64,000 nt of DNA. Source: Limimaricola pyoseonensis (GTDB lineage: Bacteria; Pseudomonadota; Alphaproteobacteria; Rhodobacterales; Rhodobacteraceae). The DNA is taken from contig NZ_FNAT01000005.1 in the NCBI RefSeq assembly GCF_900102015.1, positions 111,273 to 175,272 on the forward strand, read 5' to 3'. Positions 58,432 to 64,000 of the stretch are shown piece after piece. A program made the translations under genes and the position numbers. Each line of letters starts with the position of its first letter. Within the stretch, counting starts at the first letter, position 1. Under the pieces are notes generated by a model, which was not told where the DNA came from, did not search any database, and worked only from the letters and a program-made list of their open reading frames with translations.

Positions 58432-59028
58432 CTAGCCCGCCTCGGCGCCCCCCGCAAGAGGCGCGGGGATCAGCTCGTGCCGCCCCTGCGCCACCCGGAA
58501 CACCACCCCCTGCCCGCCCGGCAGCGCCGCGAGGTCCGCGCGACCGCCGCCGGTGGCGATGGTGCGCAGCACGCGCGAGGTCATGCCATGCGTCACCAGC
58601 ACCGCCGGGCCGTCGAGCGAGGCCAAGAGCAGCGCGCAGCGCGCCCAGAGCGCGGCGAATCCCTCGCCGCCCGGCGCGCGGGCGTAGAAGTCGAGGAAAT
58701 GCTCGCCCGGCGGGCCGGGCCAGCGGCGGTCGATCTCGGCCCGGTCGCGGCCCGACCAGTCGCCCATCGCGATCTCGCGCAGCCTGGGCTCGGGCGCGTG
58801 ATCCGGGCCCAGCGCCAGCTCGGCCGTGGCCCGCGCCCGGCCCTGCGGCGAGGTCAGCACCCGGTGCGTGACGGCGGTGATTCCCCGCGCCGCGAGCGCG
58901 CGGCCCATGGCGCGGGCCTGCGCGCGCCCCAGCGGCGTCAGCGGCGAATCGAGGCCGCCCTGCATCCGTCGCGCGGCGTTCCACTCGGTCTCGCCATGGC
59001 GCAGCACGTAGATCTCGGGGTAGCTCAT
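58432..59028 (-). CDS. Histidine phosphatase family protein
   Basis: A 198-residue phosphatase or phosphoglycerate-mutase-like enzyme. The phosphohistidine motif is IYVLRHGETEWNA with His11. The second basic patch is RVLTSPQGRARATAEL, and the second histidine is in AVLVTHGMTSRVLR. The acid is in REIAMGDWSGRD. Its ATG at 59028 overlaps the soxR stop as ATGA, so it is co-translated with the redox regulator. Substrate unknown. Confidence 0.92.
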   Translation of the reverse strand: MSYPEIYVLRHGETEWNAARRMQGGLDSPLTPLGRAQARAMGRALAARGITAVTHRVLTSPQGRARATAELALGPDHAPEPRLREIAMGDWSGRDRAEIDRRWPGPPGEHFLDFYARAPGGEGFAALWARCALLLASLDGPAVLVTHGMTSRVLRTIATGGGRADLAALPGGQGVVFRVAQGRHELIPAPLAGGAEAG

Positions 59029-59492
59029 GCCCGCTCCTCCCGGCTGCCGGTCCAGCGGCGCGGGCCGGGGCCCGTTCCGCCGAGACGGTCCTGCGCGTTG
59101 TAGAGCGGGCAGCTGTCGAGCGAGAGGCAGCCGCAGCCGATGCAGTGCCCCATCTGGTCGCGCAGCCGCGTCAGCAGCGCGATCCGCTCTTCGAGCATGG
59201 CGCGCCAGGGCGCGGCGGCCTCGGCCCAGTCGCGGGCCGACACCGCGCGCTCGCGCGGCAGCCGGTCGAGCACCTCGCGGATCTCCGACAGCGGCACGCC
59301 GACCGACTGCGCCACCTTGATGATCGCCACGCGCCTGAGTTCGCGCCGGTCGTAGCGGCGGTGATTGGCGTCGGTGCGCCAGCTGCGGATCAGCCCCTCC
59401 GCCTCGTAGAAATGCAGCGTCGAGACCGGCACGCCGGCGCGCTCGGCCATCTGCCCGACGCTCAGATCGTTCGGCACGGTTTTCCCCGGCAT
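59025..59492 (-). CDS. soxR: Redox-sensing regulator SoxR
   Basis: A 155-residue MerR-family activator with a [2Fe-2S] cluster. The winged HTH reads LSVGQMAERAGVPVSTLHFY, then TDANHRRYDRRELRRVAIIK. A dimerisation helix follows. The cluster ligands CIGCGCLSLDSC are Cys117, 120, 122 and 128, exactly the SoxR spacing. Oxidation of the cluster by redox-cycling compounds switches on target promoters. The ATG at 59492 follows a purine-poor leader; an upstream extension in frame lacks likeness. A perfect-arm SoxR box lies ten bases upstream, so it may control itself and the divergent small gene. It is coupled to the phosphatase gene. Confidence 0.96.
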   Translation of the reverse strand: MPGKTVPNDLSVGQMAERAGVPVSTLHFYEAEGLIRSWRTDANHRRYDRRELRRVAIIKVAQSVGVPLSEIREVLDRLPRERAVSARDWAEAAAPWRAMLEERIALLTRLRDQMGHCIGCGCLSLDSCPLYNAQDRLGGTGPGPRRWTGSREERA

Positions 59493-59497
59493 GGCGC

Positions 59498-59528
59498 TTG
59501 ACCTCAACCTTACTTGAGGCCGCAGCTT
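59498..59528 (+). promoter_or_regulatory. SoxR box within a stretched-spacer promoter
   Basis: CCTCAACCTTACTTGAGG (59502-59519) matches the classical 18-bp SoxR box, with both six-base arms CCTCAA/TTGAGG identical to those of the Escherichia coli soxS promoter. It overlaps a -35-like TTGACC (59498-59503). A weak -10-like CAGCTT starts 19 bases later, the long spacer typical of MerR-family promoters. It points toward the gene at 59569. Confidence 0.85.
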
Positions 59529-59568
59529 GTGGGCCTTGAGCGAGAATCGCAAGCCTTGAGGAGCCATC

Positions 59569-59826
59569 ATGACCGCCACCTTCCCCCGCCCCGCACGGCC
59601 GCTCGGCGCGCTGCGCCGGATCGCCCTCCTCCTCGCGCCGCGCGGCCGCGCCCGGACACCGCTCGACGACGCGGTGGCGGACGAGGTGCAGTCATTGCGC
59701 CACGGCGCGGATCTCGTGCGGCTGCGCGACATCCGGCTCAACCGGCACCTCGCCCGCGACATGGGGCTGGAGGCCGAGCCCGACAGCCACCGCCCCGTGG
59801 TCGGGCCGGGCGGGCGGCTGTTCTGA
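59569..59826 (+). CDS. Small protein of unknown function, probable SoxR target
   Basis: An 85-residue basic protein with no signal peptide or membrane helix. The first 35 residues are rich in Pro, Arg and Leu. A helical stretch follows, ending SLRHGADLVRLRDIRLNRHL and ARDMGLEAEP; the DMGL part faintly recalls DUF1127-type proteins, which is not enough to assign a family. GAGGAG lies 6-10 bases before the ATG at 59569. The SoxR box is 50 bases upstream. It is followed by the nucleosidase gene 79 bases later, which may share its promoter. I do not recognise it. Confidence 0.6.
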   Translation: MTATFPRPARPLGALRRIALLLAPRGRARTPLDDAVADEVQSLRHGADLVRLRDIRLNRHLARDMGLEAEPDSHRPVVGPGGRLF

Positions 59827-59905
59827 GCGCGCGGCCCCGGCGGCACTGGACGCCGGGGCCGTCCGCGCCGTAGCTGGGGCCGTCGCACCAGCCGCGGAGA
59901 CCTGC

Positions 59906-60799
59906 ATGACCCACTTCCCCAGCTCGCTCGCGCCCGGCGGGCGCCCCCTGCCCGCCGCCTCCGGCCCGCCCGACGCCACGCCGCGAATCGCCGTCATCTC
60001 GGCCTTCCCGCCGGAGATCGCGCTGCTCGAGGCCGCGCTCGAGGATGGCGAGACGCATCGCATCGGCCCGGCGCGCTACATCACAGGCCGGCTCGACGGG
60101 CGCGAGATCGTGCTGTTCCTGTCGGGCATCTCGACCGTCAACGCCGCGATGACCACGCAGGCCGCGCTCGACCATTTCGGCGTCAGCGCGATCCTGTTCT
60201 CCGGCATCGCCGGCGGCGTCGACCCCTCGCTCGGGATCGGCGACGTGGTGGTGCCGGAACGCTGGGGCCAGTTCCTCGAGGGCGCCTTCGCGCGCGAGAC
60301 CGCGGCCGGCTACGTGCTGCCGGGCTGGATGAGCGCACCGGTGGCGAATTACGGCATGATGCATGCCTGCCCGGTGGGCGTGCTGCCGGCGGGCGCCAGC
60401 GCGCCGGAAAGCCGGTTCTGGTTCGACACCGACCCGGGGCTGATGGAGATCGCGCGCGACGCGGCCCGCGAGGTCGAGCTGGAGCGCTGCGGCGACGCGC
60501 CCGCGCGGGTGATCCTGGGCGGCAACGGCGTCACCGGCCCGGTCTTCATGGACAACGCCGCCTTCCGCGAGCACGTCTTCTCGGCCTTCGAGGCGCGCGT
60601 GCTCGACATGGAAAGCGCGGCGATGGCGCAGGTGGCGCATGCCAACGGCGTGCCCTTCATCGCCTTCCGCTCGCTGTCGGACCTCGCGGGCGGCGGCGGC
60701 GACGAGAACGAGATGGTGGCCTTCATGTCGGTCGCGGCCGAGAACTCGGCCCGGCTGATGCGGGCGGTGCTGGCGCGGCTGCCCGAAGCGGTGGACTGA
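59906..60799 (+). CDS. MTA/SAH nucleosidase-family phosphorylase
   Basis: A 297-residue protein of the purine nucleoside phosphorylase/MTAN superfamily. Conserved parts are AVISAFPPEIALLEAAL, FLSGISTVNAAMTTQAALDH, SGIAGGVDPSLGIGDVVVPE and the substrate region VLDMESAAMAQVAHANGVPF, followed by FRSLSD with the catalytic Asp. It is about 60 residues longer than the usual MtnN/Pfs, with an insert around WMSAPVANYGMMHACPVG, so its substrate may differ from MTA/SAH. The frame begins at the ATG at 59906. A hairpin terminator follows. It lies downstream of the possible SoxR target. Confidence 0.87.
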   Translation: MTHFPSSLAPGGRPLPAASGPPDATPRIAVISAFPPEIALLEAALEDGETHRIGPARYITGRLDGREIVLFLSGISTVNAAMTTQAALDHFGVSAILFSGIAGGVDPSLGIGDVVVPERWGQFLEGAFARETAAGYVLPGWMSAPVANYGMMHACPVGVLPAGASAPESRFWFDTDPGLMEIARDAAREVELERCGDAPARVILGGNGVTGPVFMDNAAFREHVFSAFEARVLDMESAAMAQVAHANGVPFIAFRSLSDLAGGGGDENEMVAFMSVAAENSARLMRAVLARLPEAVD

Positions 60800-60812
60800 A
60801 CGGGGGGCCTGA

Positions 60813-60844
60813 AACGCAAAAGGCGCGCCCGAGGGGCGCGCCTT
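60813..60844. terminator. Bidirectional terminator between the nucleosidase gene and tRNA-Val
   Basis: GGCGCGCCC (60822-60830) and GGGCGCGCC (60834-60842) form a nine-pair stem with a GAG loop. On the minus strand it continues TTTTGCGTTTC, suited to the tRNA gene; on the plus strand only TT follows. Confidence 0.8.
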
Positions 60845-60852
60845 CCGTATCA

Positions 60853-60927
60853 TGGTGGGTGATAAGAGATTCGAACTCCTGACATCTTCGATGTGAACGA
60901 AGCGCTCTACCACTGAGCTAATCACCC
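60853..60927 (-). tRNA. tRNA-Val (CAC)
   Basis: A 75-base tRNA with encoded CCA. Acceptor arm GGGTGAT/ATCACCC; D arm GCTC-AGTGGTA-GAGC; anticodon stem CTTCG/CGAAG with loop TTCACAT, anticodon CAC, reading GUG; T arm AGGAGTTCGAATCTCT with one G-U type pair. It lies between lon and the nucleosidase gene. Confidence 0.96.
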
Positions 60928-60998
60928 GTTGGCGCGTCATTTAGCGGGGCCCGCGGCGGGGCGCAAGACCTCCCTCGCGGCAATCTTGCCCGCGCCGG

Positions 60999-61027
60999 AA
61001 AAAAAGAGGCGCCCCGCGGGGCGCCTC
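60999..61027 (-). terminator. Rho-independent terminator of lon
   Basis: A perfect 22-base palindrome (61006-61027) followed on the minus strand by seven T residues, directly after the lon stop codon region. Confidence 0.88.
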
Positions 61028-61035
61028 CTTCCGTC

Positions 61036-63450
61036 TCAGTGATGGGCCGACGTCCCGGCCCCGCCCTCGCGGGCCTCGAGCGCCCGCGCCGCGGCGGCGG
61101 CCTCCTCGGCCTCCTCATCCCATTCGATCGGCTCGGGCTGGCGCACCAGCGCGTGCTTGAGCACGTCCGACACATGCGCGACCGGGATGATCTCCAGCCC
61201 CTGCTTCACCACGTCGGGGATCTCGGCGAGATCTTTCTCGTTCTCCTCCGGGATCAGCACCGTCTTGATGCCGCCCCGAAGCGCGGCCAGGAGCTTCTCC
61301 TTCAGGCCGCCGATCGGCATGGCGTTGCCGCGCAGGCTCACCTCGCCGGTCATGGCGATGTCCTTGCGGATCGGGATGCCGGTCAGCACCGACACGATCG
61401 AGGTCACCATGGCGAGACCGGCCGAGGGCCCGTCCTTCGGGGTCGCCCCGTCGGGGACGTGGACGTGGATGTCCATCCGGTCGAAGCGCGGCGGCTTGAC
61501 GCCGATCGAGGGCGCGATCGAGCGGACGTAGCTCGACGCCGCATCGATCGATTCCTTCATCACGTCGCCCAGCTTGCCGGTGGTCTTCATCCGGCCCTTG
61601 CCCGGCAGGCGCAGCGCCTCGATCGACAGAAGGTCGCCGCCGACGCTGGTCCAGGCCAGACCCGTGACCACGCCGACCTGGTCCTCCTTCTCGGCCAGCC
61701 CGTAGCGGAACTGCTTGACGCCGAGATAGTCGTCGAGGTTGTCCGAGGTGATCTCGACCGCGTCGACCTCCTTGCGGACGATCTTGGTGACCGCCTTGCG
61801 CGCCAGCTTCGACAGCTCGCGCTCGAGGTTCCGCACGCCCGCCTCGCGGGTGTAGGTGCGGATCATCTCGGTCAGGGCCCCGTCGTCGATCGCGAACTCC
61901 TTCTCCTTCAGCCCGTGGTTCTTCAAGACCTTGGGCAGCAGGTGCTGGCGGGCGATCTCGCGCTTCTCCTGCTCGGTGTAGCCGGCCAGCGAGATGATCT
62001 CCATCCGGTCCAGAAGCGGCCCCGGCATGTTGTAGGAGTTCGCCGTGGTCAGGAACATCACCTTCGACAGGTCGTATTCCACCTCGAGATAGTGGTCGAC
62101 GAAGGTGCCGTTCTGCTCGGGGTCGAGCACCTCGAGCATCGCGCTCGCCGGGTCGCCGCGGAAGTCCTGGCCCATCTTGTCGATCTCGTCCAAGAGGATC
62201 AGCGGGTTCGAGGTCTTGGCCTTCTTCAGCGCCTGGATGATCTTGCCCGGCATCGAGCCAATATAGGTCCGGCGGTGACCGCGGATCTCGGACTCGTCAC
62301 GCACGCCGCCGAGCGAGATGCGGATGAACTCGCGCCCGGTCGACTTGGCGACCGACTTGCCTAGAGAGGTCTTGCCGACGCCCGGCGGGCCGACGAGGCA
62401 CATGATCGGCCCCTTCAGCGTCTTCGAGCGCTGCTGCACCGCGAGATACTCGACGATCCGTTCCTTGACCTTCTCGAGGCCGAAATGGTCGCCGTCGAGC
62501 ACCTTCTGGGCGTGATTCAGGTCCTTCTTGGTCTTGGAAGGCGCATTCCACGGGATCGAGAGCAGCCAGTCGAGGTAGTTGCGCACCACCGTGGCCTCGG
62601 CCGACATCGGGCTCATGTTCTTGAGCTTCTTGATCTCGGCCTCGGCCTTCTCGCGCGCCTCCTTCGAAAGCTTGGTCTCCTCGACCCGCTTCTCGAGTTC
62701 GGCGACCTCGTTGCCGCCCTCCTCGCCGTCGCCGAGTTCCTTCTGAATGGCCTTCATCTGCTCATTCAGGTAATACTCGCGCTGGGTCTTCTCCATCTGC
62801 GACTTGACGCGGGTCTTGATCTTCTTCTCGACCTGCAGGACCGACATCTCGCCCTGCATCAGGCCATAGACCTTCTCCAGCCGCTCGCCGATGTCGAGCG
62901 TCTCAAGGAGGTCCTGCTTCTGCTTGACGTCGATGCCGAGATGGCCGGCGACGAGGTCGGCCAGCTTGGCGGACTCGGTGGTCTCGGTGACCGCGGCGAG
63001 CGCCTCCTCGGGGATGTTCTTGCGCACCTTCGAATAGCGCTCGAACTCCTGCCCGACGCTGTTGACCAGCGCCGCCACGATGTCGCGGTCGCCCGGCTGC
63101 TCGTCGAGATACTCGGCCTTGGCCTCGAAGAAGTTCTCGTTCTCGACGAATTCGGTGATGCGGACGCGCGCCTTGCCCTCGACCAGCACCTTCACGGTGC
63201 CGTCCGGCAGTTTCAGGAGTTGCAGCACGTTGGCCAGCACGCCGGCCTTGTAGATGCCTTCGGCGGTGGGCTCGTCGACGGCGGGGTCGACCTGGCTGGA
63301 CAGCAGGATCTGCTTGTCCTCCGCCATCACCTCCTCGAGCGCGCGCACGGATTTCTCGCGCCCCACGAAAAGCGGCACGATCATGTGCGGGAAGACCACG
63401 ATATCGCGCAGAGGCAGCACCGGGTAGGAGGGGCTGAGGGGCTCTTGCAT
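61036..63450 (-). CDS. lon: ATP-dependent protease Lon
   Basis: An 804-residue Lon protease that degrades misfolded and regulatory proteins. The N-terminal substrate domain starts [20 protein letters not shown]. The AAA+ module has Walker [14 protein letters not shown] and Walker [13 protein letters not shown]. The protease domain has the catalytic Ser in [11 protein letters not shown] and Lys in [15 protein letters not shown] chose the ATG at 63450, because AAGGA lies nine bases upstream; the ATG at 63459 abuts that same site. An acidic/alanine-rich tail ends the protein. A heat-shock-like promoter is possible upstream. Confidence 0.98.
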   Translation of the reverse strand: MQEPLSPSYPVLPLRDIVVFPHMIVPLFVGREKSVRALEEVMAEDKQILLSSQVDPAVDEPTAEGIYKAGVLANVLQLLKLPDGTVKVLVEGKARVRITEFVENENFFEAKAEYLDEQPGDRDIVAALVNSVGQEFERYSKVRKNIPEEALAAVTETTESAKLADLVAGHLGIDVKQKQDLLETLDIGERLEKVYGLMQGEMSVLQVEKKIKTRVKSQMEKTQREYYLNEQMKAIQKELGDGEEGGNEVAELEKRVEETKLSKEAREKAEAEIKKLKNMSPMSAEATVVRNYLDWLLSIPWNAPSKTKKDLNHAQKVLDGDHFGLEKVKERIVEYLAVQQRSKTLKGPIMCLVGPPGVGKTSLGKSVAKSTGREFIRISLGGVRDESEIRGHRRTYIGSMPGKIIQALKKAKTSNPLILLDEIDKMGQDFRGDPASAMLEVLDPEQNGTFVDHYLEVEYDLSKVMFLTTANSYNMPGPLLDRMEIISLAGYTEQEKREIARQHLLPKVLKNHGLKEKEFAIDDGALTEMIRTYTREAGVRNLERELSKLARKAVTKIVRKEVDAVEITSDNLDDYLGVKQFRYGLAEKEDQVGVVTGLAWTSVGGDLLSIEALRLPGKGRMKTTGKLGDVMKESIDAASSYVRSIAPSIGVKPPRFDRMDIHVHVPDGATPKDGPSAGLAMVTSIVSVLTGIPIRKDIAMTGEVSLRGNAMPIGGLKEKLLAALRGGIKTVLIPEENEKDLAEIPDVVKQGLEIIPVAHVSDVLKHALVRQPEPIEWDEEAEEAAAAARALEAREGGAGTSAHH

Positions 63451-63530
63451 GCTCGTCATTCCTTGTTCTTGGCAAGACGGCCATGCCCCGCTGCGCGGCA
63501 GCATCCGGGCCGTCTCCTGTCCGGCATCTT

Positions 63531-63559
63531 ACTTGGGTGAAGCGGCCTGACAGTTCAAG
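63531..63559 (-). promoter_or_regulatory. Possible RpoH-type promoter of lon
   Basis: On the minus strand CTTGAA (63559-63554) is followed after 14 bases by CACCCAAGT (63539-63531). This resembles the heat-shock sigma factor consensus, CTTGAA and a C-rich -10 element. It lies about 80 bases before the lon start. Lon is commonly under RpoH, but the -10 match is imperfect. Confidence 0.4.
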
Positions 63560-63629
63560 CGCGACGGACGTGCCGGTCGCGGCGGCGTGTCCGGGCGGGG
63601 ACGCATCCCCGCCCGATGTCTCAAGACCG

Positions 63630-64000
63630 TCAGGCGGCCTTCTGTTCCCATAATGTCGGGTAGTCGATGTAGCCCTCGAGCCCGCCGCCATACCAGCTCG
63701 ACTGGTCGCTCTCGGCGATCTGCTCGTTCAGCTCAAGGCGACGTTCGAGGTCCGGGTTGCCGATATAGGGCCGGCCATAGGCCACGAAATCGGCCTGCCC
63801 CTGCTCGACCACACGGATGCCGCTCTCGCGGTCGTAGCCGGCATTGGCGATGTAGGCGCCCTCGAACAGCTCGCGCAACAGCTTGGTGGTCTGCCCGCCC
63901 TCGGTCGAGAGATCGCCCCGCGTGCCCGGCTCGACCATGTGCAGGTAGGCGAGGCCGCGGCGGCTCAGCTCGGGGATCAGGTGGCCGTAGGTCGCGAGCG
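63630..64000 (-). CDS. Old Yellow Enzyme-type NADH:flavin oxidoreductase (partial, C-terminus only)
   Basis: About 123 C-terminal residues of an FMN-dependent alkene reductase (NemA-like) are visible. The frame is open to the window edge, so the N-terminal part lies outside. The fragment reads YGHLIPELSRRGLAYLHMVE at its start. It includes the FMN-phosphate region IANAGYDRESGIRVVEQGQA and the diagnostic DFVAYGRPYIGNPDLERRLE. The end, GLEGYIDYPTLWEQK, is typical of the family. Such enzymes reduce activated alkenes, nitro compounds and nitrate esters. It is upstream of lon on the same strand, 180 bases away. Confidence 0.93.
   Translation of the reverse strand, partial: LATYGHLIPELSRRGLAYLHMVEPGTRGDLSTEGGQTTKLLRELFEGAYIANAGYDRESGIRVVEQGQADFVAYGRPYIGNPDLERRLELNEQIAESDQSSWYGGGLEGYIDYPTLWEQKAA

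Overview
The window is very GC-rich, densely coding DNA from an alphaproteobacterial chromosome, most likely of the Rhodobacterales (Rhodobacter/Roseobacter group). The evidence is a C4-pathway 5-aminolevulinate synthase (HemA), a GTTC-N7-GTTC LexA box in front of uvrA, the zapA/tkt/gap and prfB/mrcA/amidase neighbourhoods, a bactofilin paired with an M23 peptidase, and a GTA-type holin/endolysin pair inside the cytochrome c maturation operon. No insertion sequence, integrase, prophage core, CRISPR array or rRNA operon is visible, so most of the window is core genome.

Layout. 1-5 kb (minus strand): argC, ccmE, GH108 endolysin, GTA-type holin, ccmF (cut by the window edge), preceded by murI. 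5-12 kb (mostly plus): a LysR regulator, a possible small RNA with a strong terminator, a glyoxalase-fold protein, a membrane protein, purL, the BolA/GrxD pair, then a periplasmic cupin divergent from an HxlR regulator with two adjacent 15-bp palindromes between them. 12-20 kb: zapA and a coiled-coil partner, tkt, DoxX, gap, an extensin-like protein and L,D-transpeptidase wall pair, coaD, a CBS protein. 20-25 kb: LysR divergent from mmsA, a cupredoxin, a YbdK-type ligase, an unknown exported protein. 25-38 kb: uvrA with its SOS box, a small peptidoglycan-binding protein, lpd, a DUF924 protein, an MFS transporter, queA and a giant AsmA/YhdP-like protein, and divergently bcp and a DUF455 ferritin-like protein. 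38-50 kb: M23 peptidase and bactofilin, a flavin monooxygenase, prfB, mrcA, a methyltransferase, an AMIN/amidase, an aminotransferase and a DsbA-like thioredoxin. 49-57 kb: two paralogous SH3-domain secreted proteins flanking a GNAT enzyme and an LprI-like protein, then ispG, a RodZ-like protein, hemA and an M20 peptidase. 57-64 kb: four tRNA genes (Asp x2, Val x2), a histidine phosphatase and soxR with a SoxR box facing a small unknown gene, a nucleosidase, lon, and the 3' end of an Old Yellow Enzyme gene.

How genes work together. Several operons are translationally coupled by ATGA stop/start overlaps: argC-ccmE, coiled coil-zapA, L,D-transpeptidase-extensin, AsmA-queA, bcp-DUF455, aminotransferase-amidase, soxR-phosphatase. 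Cell-envelope biogenesis is a recurring theme (MurI, PBP1A, amidase, L,D-transpeptidase, extensin-like protein, M23/bactofilin, RodZ-like, AsmA-like). Redox and stress functions form another (CcmE/F, GrxD/BolA, Bcp, SoxR, DsbA-like, Lon, UvrA).

The points most worth a second look are the GTA lysis cassette inside the ccm operon, the SoxR-box-driven 85-residue protein, a candidate sRNA at about 6.2 kb, a multi-stem structured intergenic element at 38.2-38.3 kb, and a short dispersed repeat with one direct and one head-to-head copy.
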